Below, piece by piece: positions 1-9,140 of a DNA stretch of 39,194 nt. The DNA is taken from NCBI GenBank assembly GCA_029776225.1, contig JAKOTR010000043.1:1-39194 (forward strand), read 5' to 3'. Each line of letters starts with the position of its first letter. The first letter of the stretch is position 1. The notes under the pieces were generated by a model that ran no database searches, was not told the DNA's origin, and saw only the letters and a list, made by a program, of their open reading frames with translations. The translations under genes were made by a program, and so were the position numbers. The stretch is from Acidobacteriota bacterium. Its GTDB lineage: Bacteria; Acidobacteriota; Terriglobia; Bryobacterales; Bryobacteraceae.

Positions 1-188
1 TGGTGGGCCACATCGGTCTCCTTTCCGTTGAACTCCTCATTCCCGGAATAGGAAAACAGATTTGGCCCACCCAGCACAAGGCCGCCCAGATTTGTTTTGG
101 GACCTCCGCTGCGGCTCGGTGCCCTCGCCTCCGCTCCGGCCCCAAAACGAATGCGACTCAACCGGTCTGAACGGAATTTACAGAAAGG
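1..188. repeat. Non-coding edge region with two inverted repeats
   Basis: No credible reading frame covers these bases. Two inverted repeats are visible. GGTGGGCCA at 2-10 pairs with TGGCCCACC at 63-71. GTTTTGGG at 94-101 pairs with CCCAAAAC at 141-148, and the flanks extend this pairing with only two non-Watson-Crick positions. The second pair encloses a GC-rich core with its own short complementary stretches, so a long hairpin is possible. The gene that follows begins abruptly and lacks its N-terminal segments, so this may be a rearrangement or assembly junction rather than an ordinary promoter region. Confidence 0.45.
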
Positions 189-1061
189 ATGTTACACCGA
201 CGCTCGCTCGGCTTCGATGGCTTTCTGTTCACTGACGATTTGATGCGCGCCGGCAAGCGCAACATCGCTTATGGCGTCGCGGCCGGCGTGATCTTCAATC
301 TCGCGAACATGATGCTGGTGGCTGCCATCGCGGTGGCGGGAATGTCGGTTGCGTTCCCCGTCGGGATCGGGCTGGCGCTGGTCGTTGGCGTAATCTGGAA
401 CTACGTGATCAAGCCGCAGGGCAATCCGACGCTGTTATTCAGCGGCGTGGCGATTGTGGTTGCCGCCATCGTGGTGGATGCCCTGGCGTATCGCAGCCTG
501 GCGCTCGCCAAGGCCAAGCAGGAAATCAAGGCGGGCAGGGGAAAGAGTACGATCCCCAAGGTCAGTTGGAAAGGCATTATTCTGAGCATCGGCTGCGGCC
601 TGCTGATGGGCGCGTTCTATCCGCTGGTGGAGTTGGGTAAACAGGGCGATGCCGGGCTTGGTCCTTACGCCATCGCATTCGTCTTCGCCGTGGGAATTTT
701 CGCCTCGACGTTCGTGTTCAACTTGTTCTTCATGAACCTGCCGGTGCAGGGTCCGCCGGTGGAGATCCTGGATTACTTCAAGGGATCCCTGAAACAGCAC
801 ACCCTGGGTCTTCTGGGCGGCGCGATCTGGGCGACCGGGACCATCTCGAATTTTGTGGTGGCCAGCGCACCGAATCCCAAAGTAGGGCCGGCGATCAGTT
901 ATGCGCTGGGCCAGGGCGCGACGCTCATAAGCGCGCTGTGGGGCTTGCTGGTCTGGAAGGAGTTTCGCGGCGCGGACGGATCGGTAAAAATTCAGCTCGC
1001 GTTGATGCTGCTGTTGTTCGCCACCGGATTGACGCTTATCTCGATCGCCCCGCTGTACTGA
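189..1061 (+). CDS. GRP-type (DMT superfamily) permease, N-terminally truncated
   Basis: This is an integral membrane protein of the drug/metabolite transporter superfamily, closest in appearance to the GRP/glucose-uptake branch. Recognisable segments are the hydrophobic runs around residues 27-73 (FNLANMMLVAAIAVAG, AFPVGIGLALVVG), the linker rich in Lys at about 110-125, and later helices with SISYALGQGATLISALWG-like character. Family members normally start with two further membrane segments, roughly 65 residues, before the point where this frame opens. An in-frame TGA at 168-170 closes the frame just upstream, and no other upstream frame encodes hydrophobic helices. The substrate cannot be told from the sequence. 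It is probably a non-functional 5'-deleted gene, but an assembly break is equally possible. Confidence 0.7.
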   Translation: MLHRRSLGFDGFLFTDDLMRAGKRNIAYGVAAGVIFNLANMMLVAAIAVAGMSVAFPVGIGLALVVGVIWNYVIKPQGNPTLLFSGVAIVVAAIVVDALAYRSLALAKAKQEIKAGRGKSTIPKVSWKGIILSIGCGLLMGAFYPLVELGKQGDAGLGPYAIAFVFAVGIFASTFVFNLFFMNLPVQGPPVEILDYFKGSLKQHTLGLLGGAIWATGTISNFVVASAPNPKVGPAISYALGQGATLISALWGLLVWKEFRGADGSVKIQLALMLLLFATGLTLISIAPLY

Positions 1062-1072
1062 ACGTAAGAGCG

Positions 1073-1354
1073 TTACAACCCCTGGCGGGCACGGTTTTGC
1101 ATTGATTTCCGGTACGCCGCCATCAGCTTCTCCCGGACCTCGGGGTTGAGCGGCGGCGGCTGCTCGGCCGTCTGGCAACCGTGACACAGGCTCACGGTGC
1201 GCTTCAGGCTTTCCAGAAACTCGATGCAGGGCGGGCAGTCGTCCAGGTGTTTCCGGATTTCATCGCATCGTTCGGCGTCCAGCTCCGCGTCCAGATACTC
1301 CGACAGCAGGGCGAACACCTCTTTGCAGTCGTGCTTGTGCTTGCCGGTTTCCAT
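1073..1354 (-). CDS. Soluble zinc-binding anti-sigma factor, RsrA-like (ZAS domain)
   Basis: Predicted 93-residue cytoplasmic anti-sigma factor with no membrane segment. Counting from the ATG at 1354, Cys10, His36, Cys40 and Cys43 form the zinc-binding anti-sigma signature (HLDDCPPC). Cys57 and Cys60 follow. In RsrA of Streptomyces the ligands are Cys11, His37, Cys41 and Cys44, with two further cysteines near 61-62, so the spacing is nearly identical. In that family oxidation of the cysteines releases the sigma factor. The gene lies 5 bases after the ECF sigma stop codon and is surely co-transcribed with it. A TTG at 1363, overlapping the sigma stop, is an alternative start. The redox role is inferred from cysteine spacing and from the OsmC gene upstream. 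Confidence 0.85.
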   Translation of the reverse strand: METGKHKHDCKEVFALLSEYLDAELDAERCDEIRKHLDDCPPCIEFLESLKRTVSLCHGCQTAEQPPPLNPEVREKLMAAYRKSMQNRARQGL

Positions 1355-1359
1355 GGCCC

Positions 1360-1983
1360 TCAACCCTTTGCTACGCCGCTTTGCCGGCGTCTGAGATACT
1401 CGTCCAGCTTGGCGCGCACCGCCAGACGCGCCCGGTGCAGCCTGGTCTTCACGACTTCCTGGCTTACGTCCAGCACCTGCGCCGTCTCCTCGGTCGTCAA
1501 CTCCTCGACGTCCCGGAGCATGATCGCCGCCCGGTACATCTCGGGCAATTCCTGAATCGCCTGGTGGATCACGTCGCGCAACTCGGCGCGCAGCACCTGG
1601 TCGTCAGGCAGCGCCGACCAGTCGGCGATCTCCAGTTTTCTGCTTCCGTCTCCTTCTGAGTGCGGCAGAAAATCCTCTAGCGAAAGCTCCTGGGTGGGAG
1701 CAAACACGCTTTTGCGCCGCTTCATGTAGCAGGCATTGCGCGCGATGCGGAAAACCCAGGGCCGCACCCGTTCCGGATCCCGCAACTGATCGAAATTCTC
1801 GAAAACTTTGAACAGCGTGTCCTGCGCGACCTCTTCGGCGTCCTCGCGATGACCGCACATCATCAACGCGTACTGGAAGACCTTCGACCGGAACACCTCG
1901 ACAAAGCGGTCGAAGGCCTCCGGCTTTCCCTCGATCAGGTCGCGGGCAAGCTGAATTTCTTGTCTCTTGTCGGTGGCCACCAA
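1360..1983 (-). CDS. ECF-type RNA polymerase sigma factor
   Basis: Sigma-70 family factor of the extracytoplasmic-function class, 207 residues. Region 2 lies at about residues 24-90 (core binding and -10 recognition, including RPWVFRIARNACYMKRRK). Region 4 lies at about 140-195, with a helix-turn-helix around TTEETAQVLDVSQEVVKTRLHRAR. The start is a TTG at 1983, or a GTG one codon later; no in-frame ATG is available. It is followed at once by its anti-sigma and preceded, 45 bases upstream on the same strand, by an OsmC gene. The partner type suggests a SigR-like thiol-stress sigma factor. The regulon is not visible here. Confidence 0.92.
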   Translation of the reverse strand: MVATDKRQEIQLARDLIEGKPEAFDRFVEVFRSKVFQYALMMCGHREDAEEVAQDTLFKVFENFDQLRDPERVRPWVFRIARNACYMKRRKSVFAPTQELSLEDFLPHSEGDGSRKLEIADWSALPDDQVLRAELRDVIHQAIQELPEMYRAAIMLRDVEELTTEETAQVLDVSQEVVKTRLHRARLAVRAKLDEYLRRRQSGVAKG

Positions 1984-2028
1984 TACGCATTCTAGCGCCC
2001 CGCGGCGCGGAAGCCGCCGCTAACGGCC

Positions 2029-2439
2029 TTACTGAACGGCGGCTGCCGCCGTCTCCAGGGTGATCTCGATTTCGGGCGCGTGGCGCAGCGTGTGGTGAAT
2101 CAGGCACGACTTGGCCGCGCGCAGGACGCCTTCCCGGTGCCTCTCGTCTTCCAGTCCGGGAACGCGAATTTCGACGCGGAAAGCGCCGAGCCGCGGCGGG
2201 TCGGAAGCCTTCCCCGCGCTCACGTGGACCTCAAGGCCCTCGGCGGGAAGCGACCGGGCCCGCAGATACTGAAGGGCGTAGTACGCGGCGCACGTGCCGA
2301 GCGAGGCCAGCAGGAACTCGGGCGGGGACATTCCGGCGTTTTGGCCCCCATTACCCGAAGGCTGGTCGCAAATGACCTTGTGGCCGCGCGCATCTACCTC
2401 AAACTGCACTCCACCGAGATAAGCAATTTTTGTTTGCAT
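2029..2439 (-). CDS. OsmC-family thiol peroxidase-like protein
   Basis: 136-residue OsmC/Ohr-superfamily protein, which typically reduces organic hydroperoxides using two cysteines in a homodimer. The pair is visible in LASLGTCAAYYAL and AAKSCLIHHTL. The N-terminus (MQTKIAYLGG) and length fit the family. A much longer open frame continues upstream on this strand, but it only reads the reverse of the neighbouring tolC-type gene, so the ATG at 2439 is chosen. It heads a same-strand series with the ECF sigma and anti-sigma genes, and diverges from the efflux operon. The sigma factor could be co-transcribed with this detoxifying enzyme. Confidence 0.88.
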   Translation of the reverse strand: MQTKIAYLGGVQFEVDARGHKVICDQPSGNGGQNAGMSPPEFLLASLGTCAAYYALQYLRARSLPAEGLEVHVSAGKASDPPRLGAFRVEIRVPGLEDERHREGVLRAAKSCLIHHTLRHAPEIEITLETAAAAVQ

Positions 2440-2586
2440 TCGATGACTCCCAATACCAAAGATGCAATCCGCATTGTAAGGTGACGCGCCACCCCGGGGC
2501 ATGCACGGCAGCGTGAAAACCGGATGCGCAATTGTCACCCCGGCCGGACTCCTGCATCTCTGTGCATTGAAACCTGGGGAGACTTC

Positions 2587-3921
2587 ATGTGGAGAATACT
2601 CGCAGTTTACGTGGTTGCGTTGCCGTTGGCGGCGCAGAACCCGCTCACTTTGCAGGACGCGGTGCGGCTCGCTTTGGAACGGCACCCATCGGTTGAGGCC
2701 GGCCGCAGCGCGGTAATGGCCGCCGAGGTCAAGGTTGCCGGGGCCCGCAGCGGTTATCTCCCGCGGATCGGCTACTCGGAAACCTGGCTGCGCAGCAACA
2801 ATCCCGTCGTTGTGTTCAGTTCGCTGCTGACCCAGCGCCAGTTCACGCCGGCTAACTTCGAGATCAACTCTCTGAACCGACCGGCCGCCCTGAATAACTT
2901 TCAGTCGCAGGTCGTCCTGGACCAGCCAATCTACGATGCCGGGCTCACAAGACTCGGTGTGAAGTCGGCCAATCTGGAGCGCTCGATGGCGCTGGAGGAC
3001 GAGCGCCGCATCCGTATGGAGCTGATCGCCGGAGTGGTCCGCGCCTACTACGGCGCGGTGCTTGCCCGGGAGAGCCTGAACGTCGCCGATGAGGCGGTCC
3101 GCTCGGCGGAGGCCGATTTGAACCGCGCCCAGGCCCTGCGCGCCGCCGGAATGTCGACGCAGGCCGACGTGCTCTCGATTCAGGTCCACCTGGCCGCCAT
3201 GAAGGAACAGCAGATAAGAAGAAGAGCGGATTTCGAAGTTGCCCTCGCGGCTTTGAACGAGACGCTGGGGTTGCCCCTTTCCGAGCAGCATGAGCTTGCC
3301 ACCGTGCTGACTCGCGCCTCGATCGACGAGGAATCGCTCGAAGCGTACGAGCAGGGCAGCTTGCAGGCGCGGCCCGAAGCCCGGCAGGCGCGATTCGCCG
3401 TCGGGCTGGCCGAGACGGAGAGCGCCGCCGCCCGCGCCGCGCTGCTGCCGCAGGTGTTCGCGCACGCCGGCTTCGAAGTGGACCGCCAGCGGTTCCTCAA
3501 CCGCGGGGGCGCCAACTGGCTGGCGTCGATCTCCTTTCGCTGGAACATGTTTAACGGCGGGGCGGACAAAGCCCGAATCGATGCAGCCTCATTCGGATTG
3601 CAACGCGCCAGGGCTCTCGAAAACCAGGCCGAGGCGCAGATCCGGCTCCAGGTGCGGCGCGCCTACGCGGACTTCCGGTCGGCCAACCAGCGAATCGAGG
3701 TGGCCGAGGCCGCTGTCTCCATGGCCGAGGAAAGCCTGCGCATCACCAAGAACCGGTACGAAGCCGGGCTTAGCAACGTAACCGACCTGCTGAGGAACGA
3801 GACGGCGCTCCTGGAATCCAAAACACGGCTCCTTGCGGCCGTTTACGACCAGCGTCTCGCGGCGGTCAACCTCGCGCTGGCCGCCGGCAATCTCACCCCC
3901 ACGTCGGAGGTCTTGAACTGA
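2587..3921 (+). CDS. TolC-family outer-membrane efflux protein
   Basis: 444-residue outer-membrane factor for a tripartite efflux pump. A signal peptide (MWRILAVYVVALPLAAQ) is followed by two related helical halves of the OEP family, seen as LTLQDAVRLALERHPSVEA near the start and the repeat EAGLSNVTDLLRNETALLES near the end. Such proteins form a trimeric channel across the outer membrane and periplasm. The ATG at 2587 is preceded by GGGGAG at 2576-2581. An in-frame ATG 63 bases upstream lacks this and would bury the signal peptide. One base separates its stop from the adaptor start, so the two are clearly in one operon. Confidence 0.93.
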   Translation: MWRILAVYVVALPLAAQNPLTLQDAVRLALERHPSVEAGRSAVMAAEVKVAGARSGYLPRIGYSETWLRSNNPVVVFSSLLTQRQFTPANFEINSLNRPAALNNFQSQVVLDQPIYDAGLTRLGVKSANLERSMALEDERRIRMELIAGVVRAYYGAVLARESLNVADEAVRSAEADLNRAQALRAAGMSTQADVLSIQVHLAAMKEQQIRRRADFEVALAALNETLGLPLSEQHELATVLTRASIDEESLEAYEQGSLQARPEARQARFAVGLAETESAAARAALLPQVFAHAGFEVDRQRFLNRGGANWLASISFRWNMFNGGADKARIDAASFGLQRARALENQAEAQIRLQVRRAYADFRSANQRIEVAEAAVSMAEESLRITKNRYEAGLSNVTDLLRNETALLESKTRLLAAVYDQRLAAVNLALAAGNLTPTSEVLN

Positions 3922-3922
3922 C

Positions 3923-5062
3923 ATGAAAGCGATACTGGCAATTGCGATTTTGATACTGGCCGGCTGCGGCAAGGAGCCGCGTAAGGCTTCGGCCGATGCG
4001 AATTCCGTTCCCGTTCTGGTGCAGGCGCCGGTGGTGTCCGAGACGGACGTCCCTGCGGTGTACGAGGCCACGGGCACCGTTCGCGCCGCCACCACGGCCG
4101 TTCTCTCCAGCAAGGTGCTGGGCTACGTGCAGGAGGTCAGGGTCAAAGAAGGCGACCGCGTGCAGGCGGGCCAGCCGCTCATCCTGATCGATTCGCGCGA
4201 TCTTGACGCCGCATACCGCCAGGCCGAGGCCGCACTGAACGAAGCGCGCGGCGCGGAGCCCGAAGTCGAAAACGCCATCGCCGCTGCACGGGCCAGCCTG
4301 GACTTGGCCAAGATCACTTACGGCCGCATGGAGGACCTCTTCAAGAAGGAGTCCATCTCGAACCAGGAGTTCGACGAGGCCGCGGCAAAGCTCAAGATGG
4401 CCCAGGCGAACTACGAGATGGCGCTGGCCCGGCGCACGCAGTTGCACTCGAAGATCGCCCAGGCGGAACAGGCGCTGCGCTCGGCGGCAATCATGCGCGG
4501 ATACGCGGAGATCACAGCCCCGTTTTCCGGGACGGTGACGCGGAAATCGGTGGAGCCGGGCAACCTCGCCGCGCCGGGCGCGCCGCTGCTGGAGATCGAG
4601 CGCGCGGGTGCATACCGGATAGAAGTCTCGGTCGAGGAATCCATGCTGCCCGCGATGCGGGTCGGCCAGCCGGTTACGATCGCCATCGACGCGCTCGGCC
4701 GCACCATCGACGGCCGCATTTCGGAGATCGTGCCCGCGGTGGATGCCGCCTCGCGCACGTTCACGGTGAAAGCCGACCTGCCGCCGCTCGCGGAGCTTCG
4801 TTCGGGCCTTTATGGCCGCGCGCTGTTCCCGCTGGGCACCCGGCGCGTCATCGCCGTCCCCGAGAGAGCCGTTCAACAGCGCGGGCAGCTCGCTACGGTG
4901 CTGGTGGCCGATTCGGGTGTGGCCCGCTCGCGGTTCGTTACGCTCGGCCGGAACACGCCCGGCGGAGTGGAAATTCTTTCGGGGTTGAATCCGGGAGAGC
5001 GGGTGATCTACCCCGTGCCCGCTAACGTTTCCGATGGAACCAGGGTGGAGGTGAGACAGTGA
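3923..5062 (+). CDS. RND efflux periplasmic adaptor lipoprotein (membrane fusion protein)
   Basis: 379-residue HlyD/AcrA-type adaptor linking the inner-membrane RND pump to the TolC-type channel. The N-terminus is a lipoprotein signal with lipobox LAGC (Cys15). It is followed by a barrel-sandwich half ([16 protein letters not shown]), a long helical hairpin at about residues 95-185, the second half-motif ([20 protein letters not shown]), then beta-barrel and membrane-proximal domains. The stop overlaps the pump start codon by four bases (GTGA), implying translational coupling. Substrate class cannot be fixed; there is no metal-binding His-rich region to suggest heavy metals. Confidence 0.94.
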   Translation: MKAILAIAILILAGCGKEPRKASADANSVPVLVQAPVVSETDVPAVYEATGTVRAATTAVLSSKVLGYVQEVRVKEGDRVQAGQPLILIDSRDLDAAYRQAEAALNEARGAEPEVENAIAAARASLDLAKITYGRMEDLFKKESISNQEFDEAAAKLKMAQANYEMALARRTQLHSKIAQAEQALRSAAIMRGYAEITAPFSGTVTRKSVEPGNLAAPGAPLLEIERAGAYRIEVSVEESMLPAMRVGQPVTIAIDALGRTIDGRISEIVPAVDAASRTFTVKADLPPLAELRSGLYGRALFPLGTRRVIAVPERAVQQRGQLATVLVADSGVARSRFVTLGRNTPGGVEILSGLNPGERVIYPVPANVSDGTRVEVRQ

Positions 5063-8000
5063 ACGGGCTGGGAATCGCGGGCAAGTTCGCCCGCCCCTGG
5101 ATCAATTCGAAGCTGACGCCGCTGGTGATCTTCGCGTCGCTCGCGCTCGGCGCTTTCGCGATCTGGAAGCTGCCGCGCGAAGAGGAGCCGCAGATCGTCG
5201 TGCCGATGATCGACGTGTTCGTCTCCATGCCGGGCGCTTCCGCCCGCGAGGTGGAAGAACGCGTCACGCGGCCGATGGAAAAGCTGATCTGGGAGATTCC
5301 TGGGGTCGAGTACATCTATTCGACTTCCAGCCCCGGAGCCGCGCTCGCCATCGTGCGCTTCAAGGTCGGCGAGGACGAGGAGAAGAGCATCGTCAAACTG
5401 AACCAGAAGATGTTCGCCAACTTCGACCTCATCCCGCCCGGCGCGTCTCAGTCGCTGATCAAGCCGCGCTCGATCGACGACGTGCCGATCCTGGCGCTCA
5501 CGTTCTGGAGCAGCCGCTACGGCCCGTTCGAGCTGCGCCGCGTGGCCGCCCAGGTTACGGACGTCATCAAGCAGACGCCGGACGTTTCGGAGGTGAAGAT
5601 CATCGGCGGGCAGCGGCGCGAAGTCCGCGTCACACTGGACGCCGGGAAGCTCGCCGCTTACTCCCTCACGCCGATGCAGGTTTACGGCGCGCTCGGGGCG
5701 GCCAACCGCCGCTTGCCGTCGGGACGGTTCGCCAGCGAGAACCGCGAGTTCATCCTGGAGACCGGCGATTTTCTCCGGAACGCCGAAGATGTTGCCGGCA
5801 CCGTAGTGGGGGTCGCCAACGGCAAACCGATATTCGTGCGTGACGTCGCCGTCGTGACGGATGGCGGCGAGGAGCCGGTCGAGTATGTCCAGCACGCCGA
5901 GGGCGGCGTTTTCCATCCTGCGGTCACCGTCACGGTCGCCAAGCGCAGGGGCACCAATGCCATCAACGTCGCCGAAAACGTTCTCAGCCGCGTCGAGGGG
6001 CTGAAAGGCAGCATGATCCCCTCGGACGTCGAGATGACCATCACGCGGCACTACGGCCAGACGGCGGCCGAAAAGTCGAACGAGCTGCTGCTGCACATGC
6101 TGATCGCCGTCATCTCGGTAAGCATTCTCATCTGGATCGCGCTCGGGCTGCGCGAGTCGCTCATCGTGTTTATCGCCATCCCGGTGACGCTGGCGCTCAC
6201 GCTCGCGGTCTTCTATTTCTACGGCTACACGCTGAACCGCATTACTCTGTTCGCGCTGATCTTCTCCATCGGCATCCTGGTGGACGACGCCATCGTGGTG
6301 GTGGAAAACATCGTGCGCCACGCCCGCATGCCTTCCAACGCCGGACGCCCGCTCGCGCAGGTGGCGATCGAGGCGGTGGACGAAGTGGGCAACCCCACGA
6401 TTCTGGCCACGCTCACCGTCATCGCCGCGATCCTTCCGATGGCCTTTGTGGGCGGCCTGATGGGGCCTTACATGCGGCCCATACCAATCGGCGCGTCGGC
6501 AGCGATGATCTTTTCGATTCTCATCGCCTTCATGGTGACCCCGTGGGCGGCGGTGCGGATCTTGAAGCTGCGGGGCGGGCGCGCGCACGGCGAACGGGAA
6601 GACCGCCTCACGCGCCTCTACCGCCGCGTCATGGGTCCCTTGCTGCACCGGCCTTTGTGGCGCTGGGGCTTTCTGGCCGGCGTTTCGCTGCTGCTCGTCG
6701 GCTCCATGTCGCTGGTCTACTTCCAGTTCGTGAAAGTGAAAATGCTGCCCTTTGACAACAAGAGCGAGTTCCAGGTGATCGTGGACATGCCGAACGGAAC
6801 CACGCTGGAGCAGACCGCCGCCGTTACGCGGCTGCTTGCCGATGAGGTGCTCAAGGCGCCCGAAGTTGTCCACCTCCAGACATACGCGGGCACGGCGTCG
6901 CCCTACAACTTCAACGGTTTGGTGCGGCATTACTATCTGCGCCGCGGGGCGAACGTCGCCGATATCCAGGTGAACCTGCTCGGCAAGCACGAGCGCAGCG
7001 ACCAGAGCCACGAGATCGCCAAGCGTATCCGCACGAGGCTGGTCCCGATCGCCGAGCGCTACGGCGCGCGGATCAAGGTCGCCGAAGTCCCTCCCGGCCC
7101 ACCGGTGCTTCAGACACTGGTCGCGGAGGTCTACGGCCCCACTCAGGAAGGGCAGATCGAGCTGGCGCGCCAGATCCGCGATCTGTTCAAGAGGACCGAG
7201 GGCATTGTGGACGTCGACTGGTACGTGGAAGACGACCAGCCGAAGTACACCCTTGCCGTCGATCGCGAGAAGGCGGCGCTCCACGGGATTTCCGAGGATG
7301 ACATCGCGCGCACGATGCGCATCGCCTCTGCCGGCGAGGTGGCGGGACTCCTGCACGTGGATACCGAAAAGGAAGACGTGCCGATCAAGTTGCGGCTGGA
7401 CCGGGCCGCCCGCTCGGACATTGCCGCCCTCCGCAATCTGAAACTGATGGGGAAAAACGGCGCGCTGGTGTCGCTCGGCGAATTGGTCAAGCCGCGCCTG
7501 GTCACGGAAGACAAAAGCATCTACCACAAGAATCTGATGCCGGTCACCTACGTCACCGCCGACGTGGCCGGCGCGATGGAAAGCCCGGTTTACGCCATCC
7601 TCAAAACGGGACCCGAGATCAGCAAGCTCAAAGTTCCCGGCGGTTACTCCATCGAGCAGTGGATGGCTCAACTGCCTCCCAGCGACTCGCGCTATTCGAT
7701 GAAGTGGGACGGCGAGTGGCACATCACCTACGAGGTGTTCCGCGATCTCGGCCTTGCCTTCGCCGCCGTTCTCATCCTGATCTACGTGCTTGTGGTGGGC
7801 TGGTTCCAGTCCTTCATCACGCCGCTGGTGATCATGGCGGCCATCCCGTTTTCGCTGGTGGGGATCCTGCCAGCTCACGGGCTGATGAACGCCTTTTTCA
7901 CGGCCACATCGATGATCGGCTTCATCGCGGGCGCGGGCATCGTGGTGCGGAACTCGATCATTCTGGTGGATTTCGTGGAACTCCGCCTCAAGGAAGGCAT

Positions 8001-8253
8001 GCCGCTTGAAGAGGCGGTGGTGGACGCCGGCGCCGTGCGCTTCCGCCCGATGCTGCTGACCGCTGCCGCGGTTGTCGTCGGAGCGGGCGTGATCCTGTTC
8101 GATCCGATCTTCCAGGGACTCGCCATTGCGCTTATGGCGGGAGAGATAGCTTCGCTGGCGCTCTCGCGCATGACTGTGCCGATCGTCTACTTCGTGGTTA
8201 ACCGCCGTAAAGCCCGGAGTTTGAAACCGTCCGGCTCGGTTGTGCTAACTTAG
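5059..8253 (+). CDS. RND-family inner-membrane efflux pump
   Basis: 1064-residue resistance-nodulation-division transporter, the proton-driven component of the tripartite pump. Twelve membrane segments in two groups flank two large periplasmic loops. The fourth-helix signature [14 protein letters not shown] places Asp409 and Asp410 at the positions of the AcrB proton-relay aspartates. The second half has the matching [15 protein letters not shown] segment. Start is GTG at 5059, overlapping the adaptor stop. Family-level assignment is firm. It looks closer to the HAE/NFE-type drug pumps than to CusA/CzcA metal pumps, but this is judged by eye. The operon continues into a hemerythrin and a ferredoxin, which is unusual for such pumps. 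Confidence 0.95.
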   Translation: MNGLGIAGKFARPWINSKLTPLVIFASLALGAFAIWKLPREEEPQIVVPMIDVFVSMPGASAREVEERVTRPMEKLIWEIPGVEYIYSTSSPGAALAIVRFKVGEDEEKSIVKLNQKMFANFDLIPPGASQSLIKPRSIDDVPILALTFWSSRYGPFELRRVAAQVTDVIKQTPDVSEVKIIGGQRREVRVTLDAGKLAAYSLTPMQVYGALGAANRRLPSGRFASENREFILETGDFLRNAEDVAGTVVGVANGKPIFVRDVAVVTDGGEEPVEYVQHAEGGVFHPAVTVTVAKRRGTNAINVAENVLSRVEGLKGSMIPSDVEMTITRHYGQTAAEKSNELLLHMLIAVISVSILIWIALGLRESLIVFIAIPVTLALTLAVFYFYGYTLNRITLFALIFSIGILVDDAIVVVENIVRHARMPSNAGRPLAQVAIEAVDEVGNPTILATLTVIAAILPMAFVGGLMGPYMRPIPIGASAAMIFSILIAFMVTPWAAVRILKLRGGRAHGEREDRLTRLYRRVMGPLLHRPLWRWGFLAGVSLLLVGSMSLVYFQFVKVKMLPFDNKSEFQVIVDMPNGTTLEQTAAVTRLLADEVLKAPEVVHLQTYAGTASPYNFNGLVRHYYLRRGANVADIQVNLLGKHERSDQSHEIAKRIRTRLVPIAERYGARIKVAEVPPGPPVLQTLVAEVYGPTQEGQIELARQIRDLFKRTEGIVDVDWYVEDDQPKYTLAVDREKAALHGISEDDIARTMRIASAGEVAGLLHVDTEKEDVPIKLRLDRAARSDIAALRNLKLMGKNGALVSLGELVKPRLVTEDKSIYHKNLMPVTYVTADVAGAMESPVYAILKTGPEISKLKVPGGYSIEQWMAQLPPSDSRYSMKWDGEWHITYEVFRDLGLAFAAVLILIYVLVVGWFQSFITPLVIMAAIPFSLVGILPAHGLMNAFFTATSMIGFIAGAGIVVRNSIILVDFVELRLKEGMPLEEAVVDAGAVRFRPMLLTAAAVVVGAGVILFDPIFQGLAIALMAGEIASLALSRMTVPIVYFVVNRRKARSLKPSGSVVLT

Positions 8254-8267
8254 TGCATTCACAACTC

Positions 8268-8825
8268 ATGGGCGATTCGGTGGCACTGGATGTTCTGGAG
8301 CACGAGCACGATGTTATCAGGAAAGCGGCAGCCGGGATGGAGGCGCTGGCAGCCCGGCTGGAATCAGGCCGCACTGTCGATGTGAATCTGCTGAACGGGG
8401 TGGTTGAGTTTCTGCGAGTCTACGGCCGCGCCTGCCACCAGAGGAAAGAGGAGGACCTGCTGTTTCCCGCTCTCGCGCGCCGCGGCGTGCCCTCCGTGGG
8501 CAAGCCGCTCGGGAGCCTGACGTTCGAGCATCTGAAGGAGTGGGCGGCGGTGGGCGCGCTGGCCGGCGCGATTCGCTCATACGCCGCCGGCGACCGGGAC
8601 GCGCCCGCGCGCGTCATCGCGCTGCTGCGGGAGATGGCGCATTTCTACACCGACCACGCCTGGAACGAATCGAATCTGCTGTTCCCCTACGCCGCCCGGG
8701 TGCTCACTCCGATTGACCAGGCCGAACTGCTGGCGCAGTTCGAGATCGTCGATCGCGAGATTGGAAAGGACGTAGTGGAACGGCTGGCGCGGTTCGGTGA
8801 GAAGCTAGCGGAAGAGGCTGCGTGA
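8268..8825 (+). CDS. Hemerythrin-like cation-binding domain protein
   Basis: 185-residue four-helix protein with the hemerythrin ligand set. The ligands are seen in LEHEHDVI, ACHQRKEEDLLFP, FEHLKEW and HFYTDHAWNESNLLFP, that is His and Glu/Asp residues able to hold a non-haem di-iron centre. Proteins of this type bind O2, sense or buffer NO or reactive oxygen, or store iron. There is no signal peptide, so it is cytoplasmic. An alternative GTG start at 8253 would overlap the RND pump stop by one base. Neither start has a clear ribosome-binding site, so translation is probably coupled to the pump gene. The next gene overlaps its stop, so it sits inside the efflux operon. Confidence 0.88.
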   Translation: MGDSVALDVLEHEHDVIRKAAAGMEALAARLESGRTVDVNLLNGVVEFLRVYGRACHQRKEEDLLFPALARRGVPSVGKPLGSLTFEHLKEWAAVGALAGAIRSYAAGDRDAPARVIALLREMAHFYTDHAWNESNLLFPYAARVLTPIDQAELLAQFEIVDREIGKDVVERLARFGEKLAEEAA

Positions 8826-9130
8826 AGGTAACGTTTCTGCCGCTGAACAGAACGGTGGAGTTCGAGAGTCTCCCCTACAAGCGCCACGGCAAGCCGGGCT
8901 CCATCCTGGACGTGGCGCTGAATTTCGGCATCCCCATCGGGCACGCCTGCGGAGGGAACTGCGCCTGCACCACCTGTCACGTGATCATCCGCGAAGGCGA
9001 GGAAAACCTTTCCCCGATGGAAGACGACGAGGCGGATCGCCTGGGTTACGCCGAAGGCATCACGCTGCACTCGCGCCTGGGATGCCAGGCCGTGGTGCGG
9101 GGCGACGTCGTGGTGGAGCTGACGTCCTGA
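8822..9130 (+). CDS. ISC-type [2Fe-2S] ferredoxin
   Basis: 102-residue electron carrier. Cys43, Cys49, Cys52 and Cys88 fit the pattern C-x5-C-x2-C-x35-C of adrenodoxin/ISC-type ferredoxins, with the typical stretch HACGGNCACTTCHV; Cys47 is the extra cysteine often seen between the first two ligands. The GTG start at 8822 overlaps the hemerythrin stop (GTGA). It is the last gene of the operon. No iron-sulfur assembly genes (iscS, iscU, hscA) are nearby, so its partner is unknown; the adjacent di-iron protein is an obvious candidate for reduction. Confidence 0.92.
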   Translation: MKVTFLPLNRTVEFESLPYKRHGKPGSILDVALNFGIPIGHACGGNCACTTCHVIIREGEENLSPMEDDEADRLGYAEGITLHSRLGCQAVVRGDVVVELTS

Positions 9131-9140
9131 GGCCGGGAAC

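Noticed and set aside
2440-3465. Large N-terminal extension of the OsmC gene on the minus strand
   Set aside because: The extension only reads the reverse of the TolC-type gene. The OsmC family starts at the ATG at 2439.
5008-7878. Very long open reading frame on the minus strand opposite the RND pump
   Set aside because: It is the antisense of a clear RND gene in GC-rich sequence, its protein is rich in His, Arg and Asp without domain character, and it has no ribosome-binding site.
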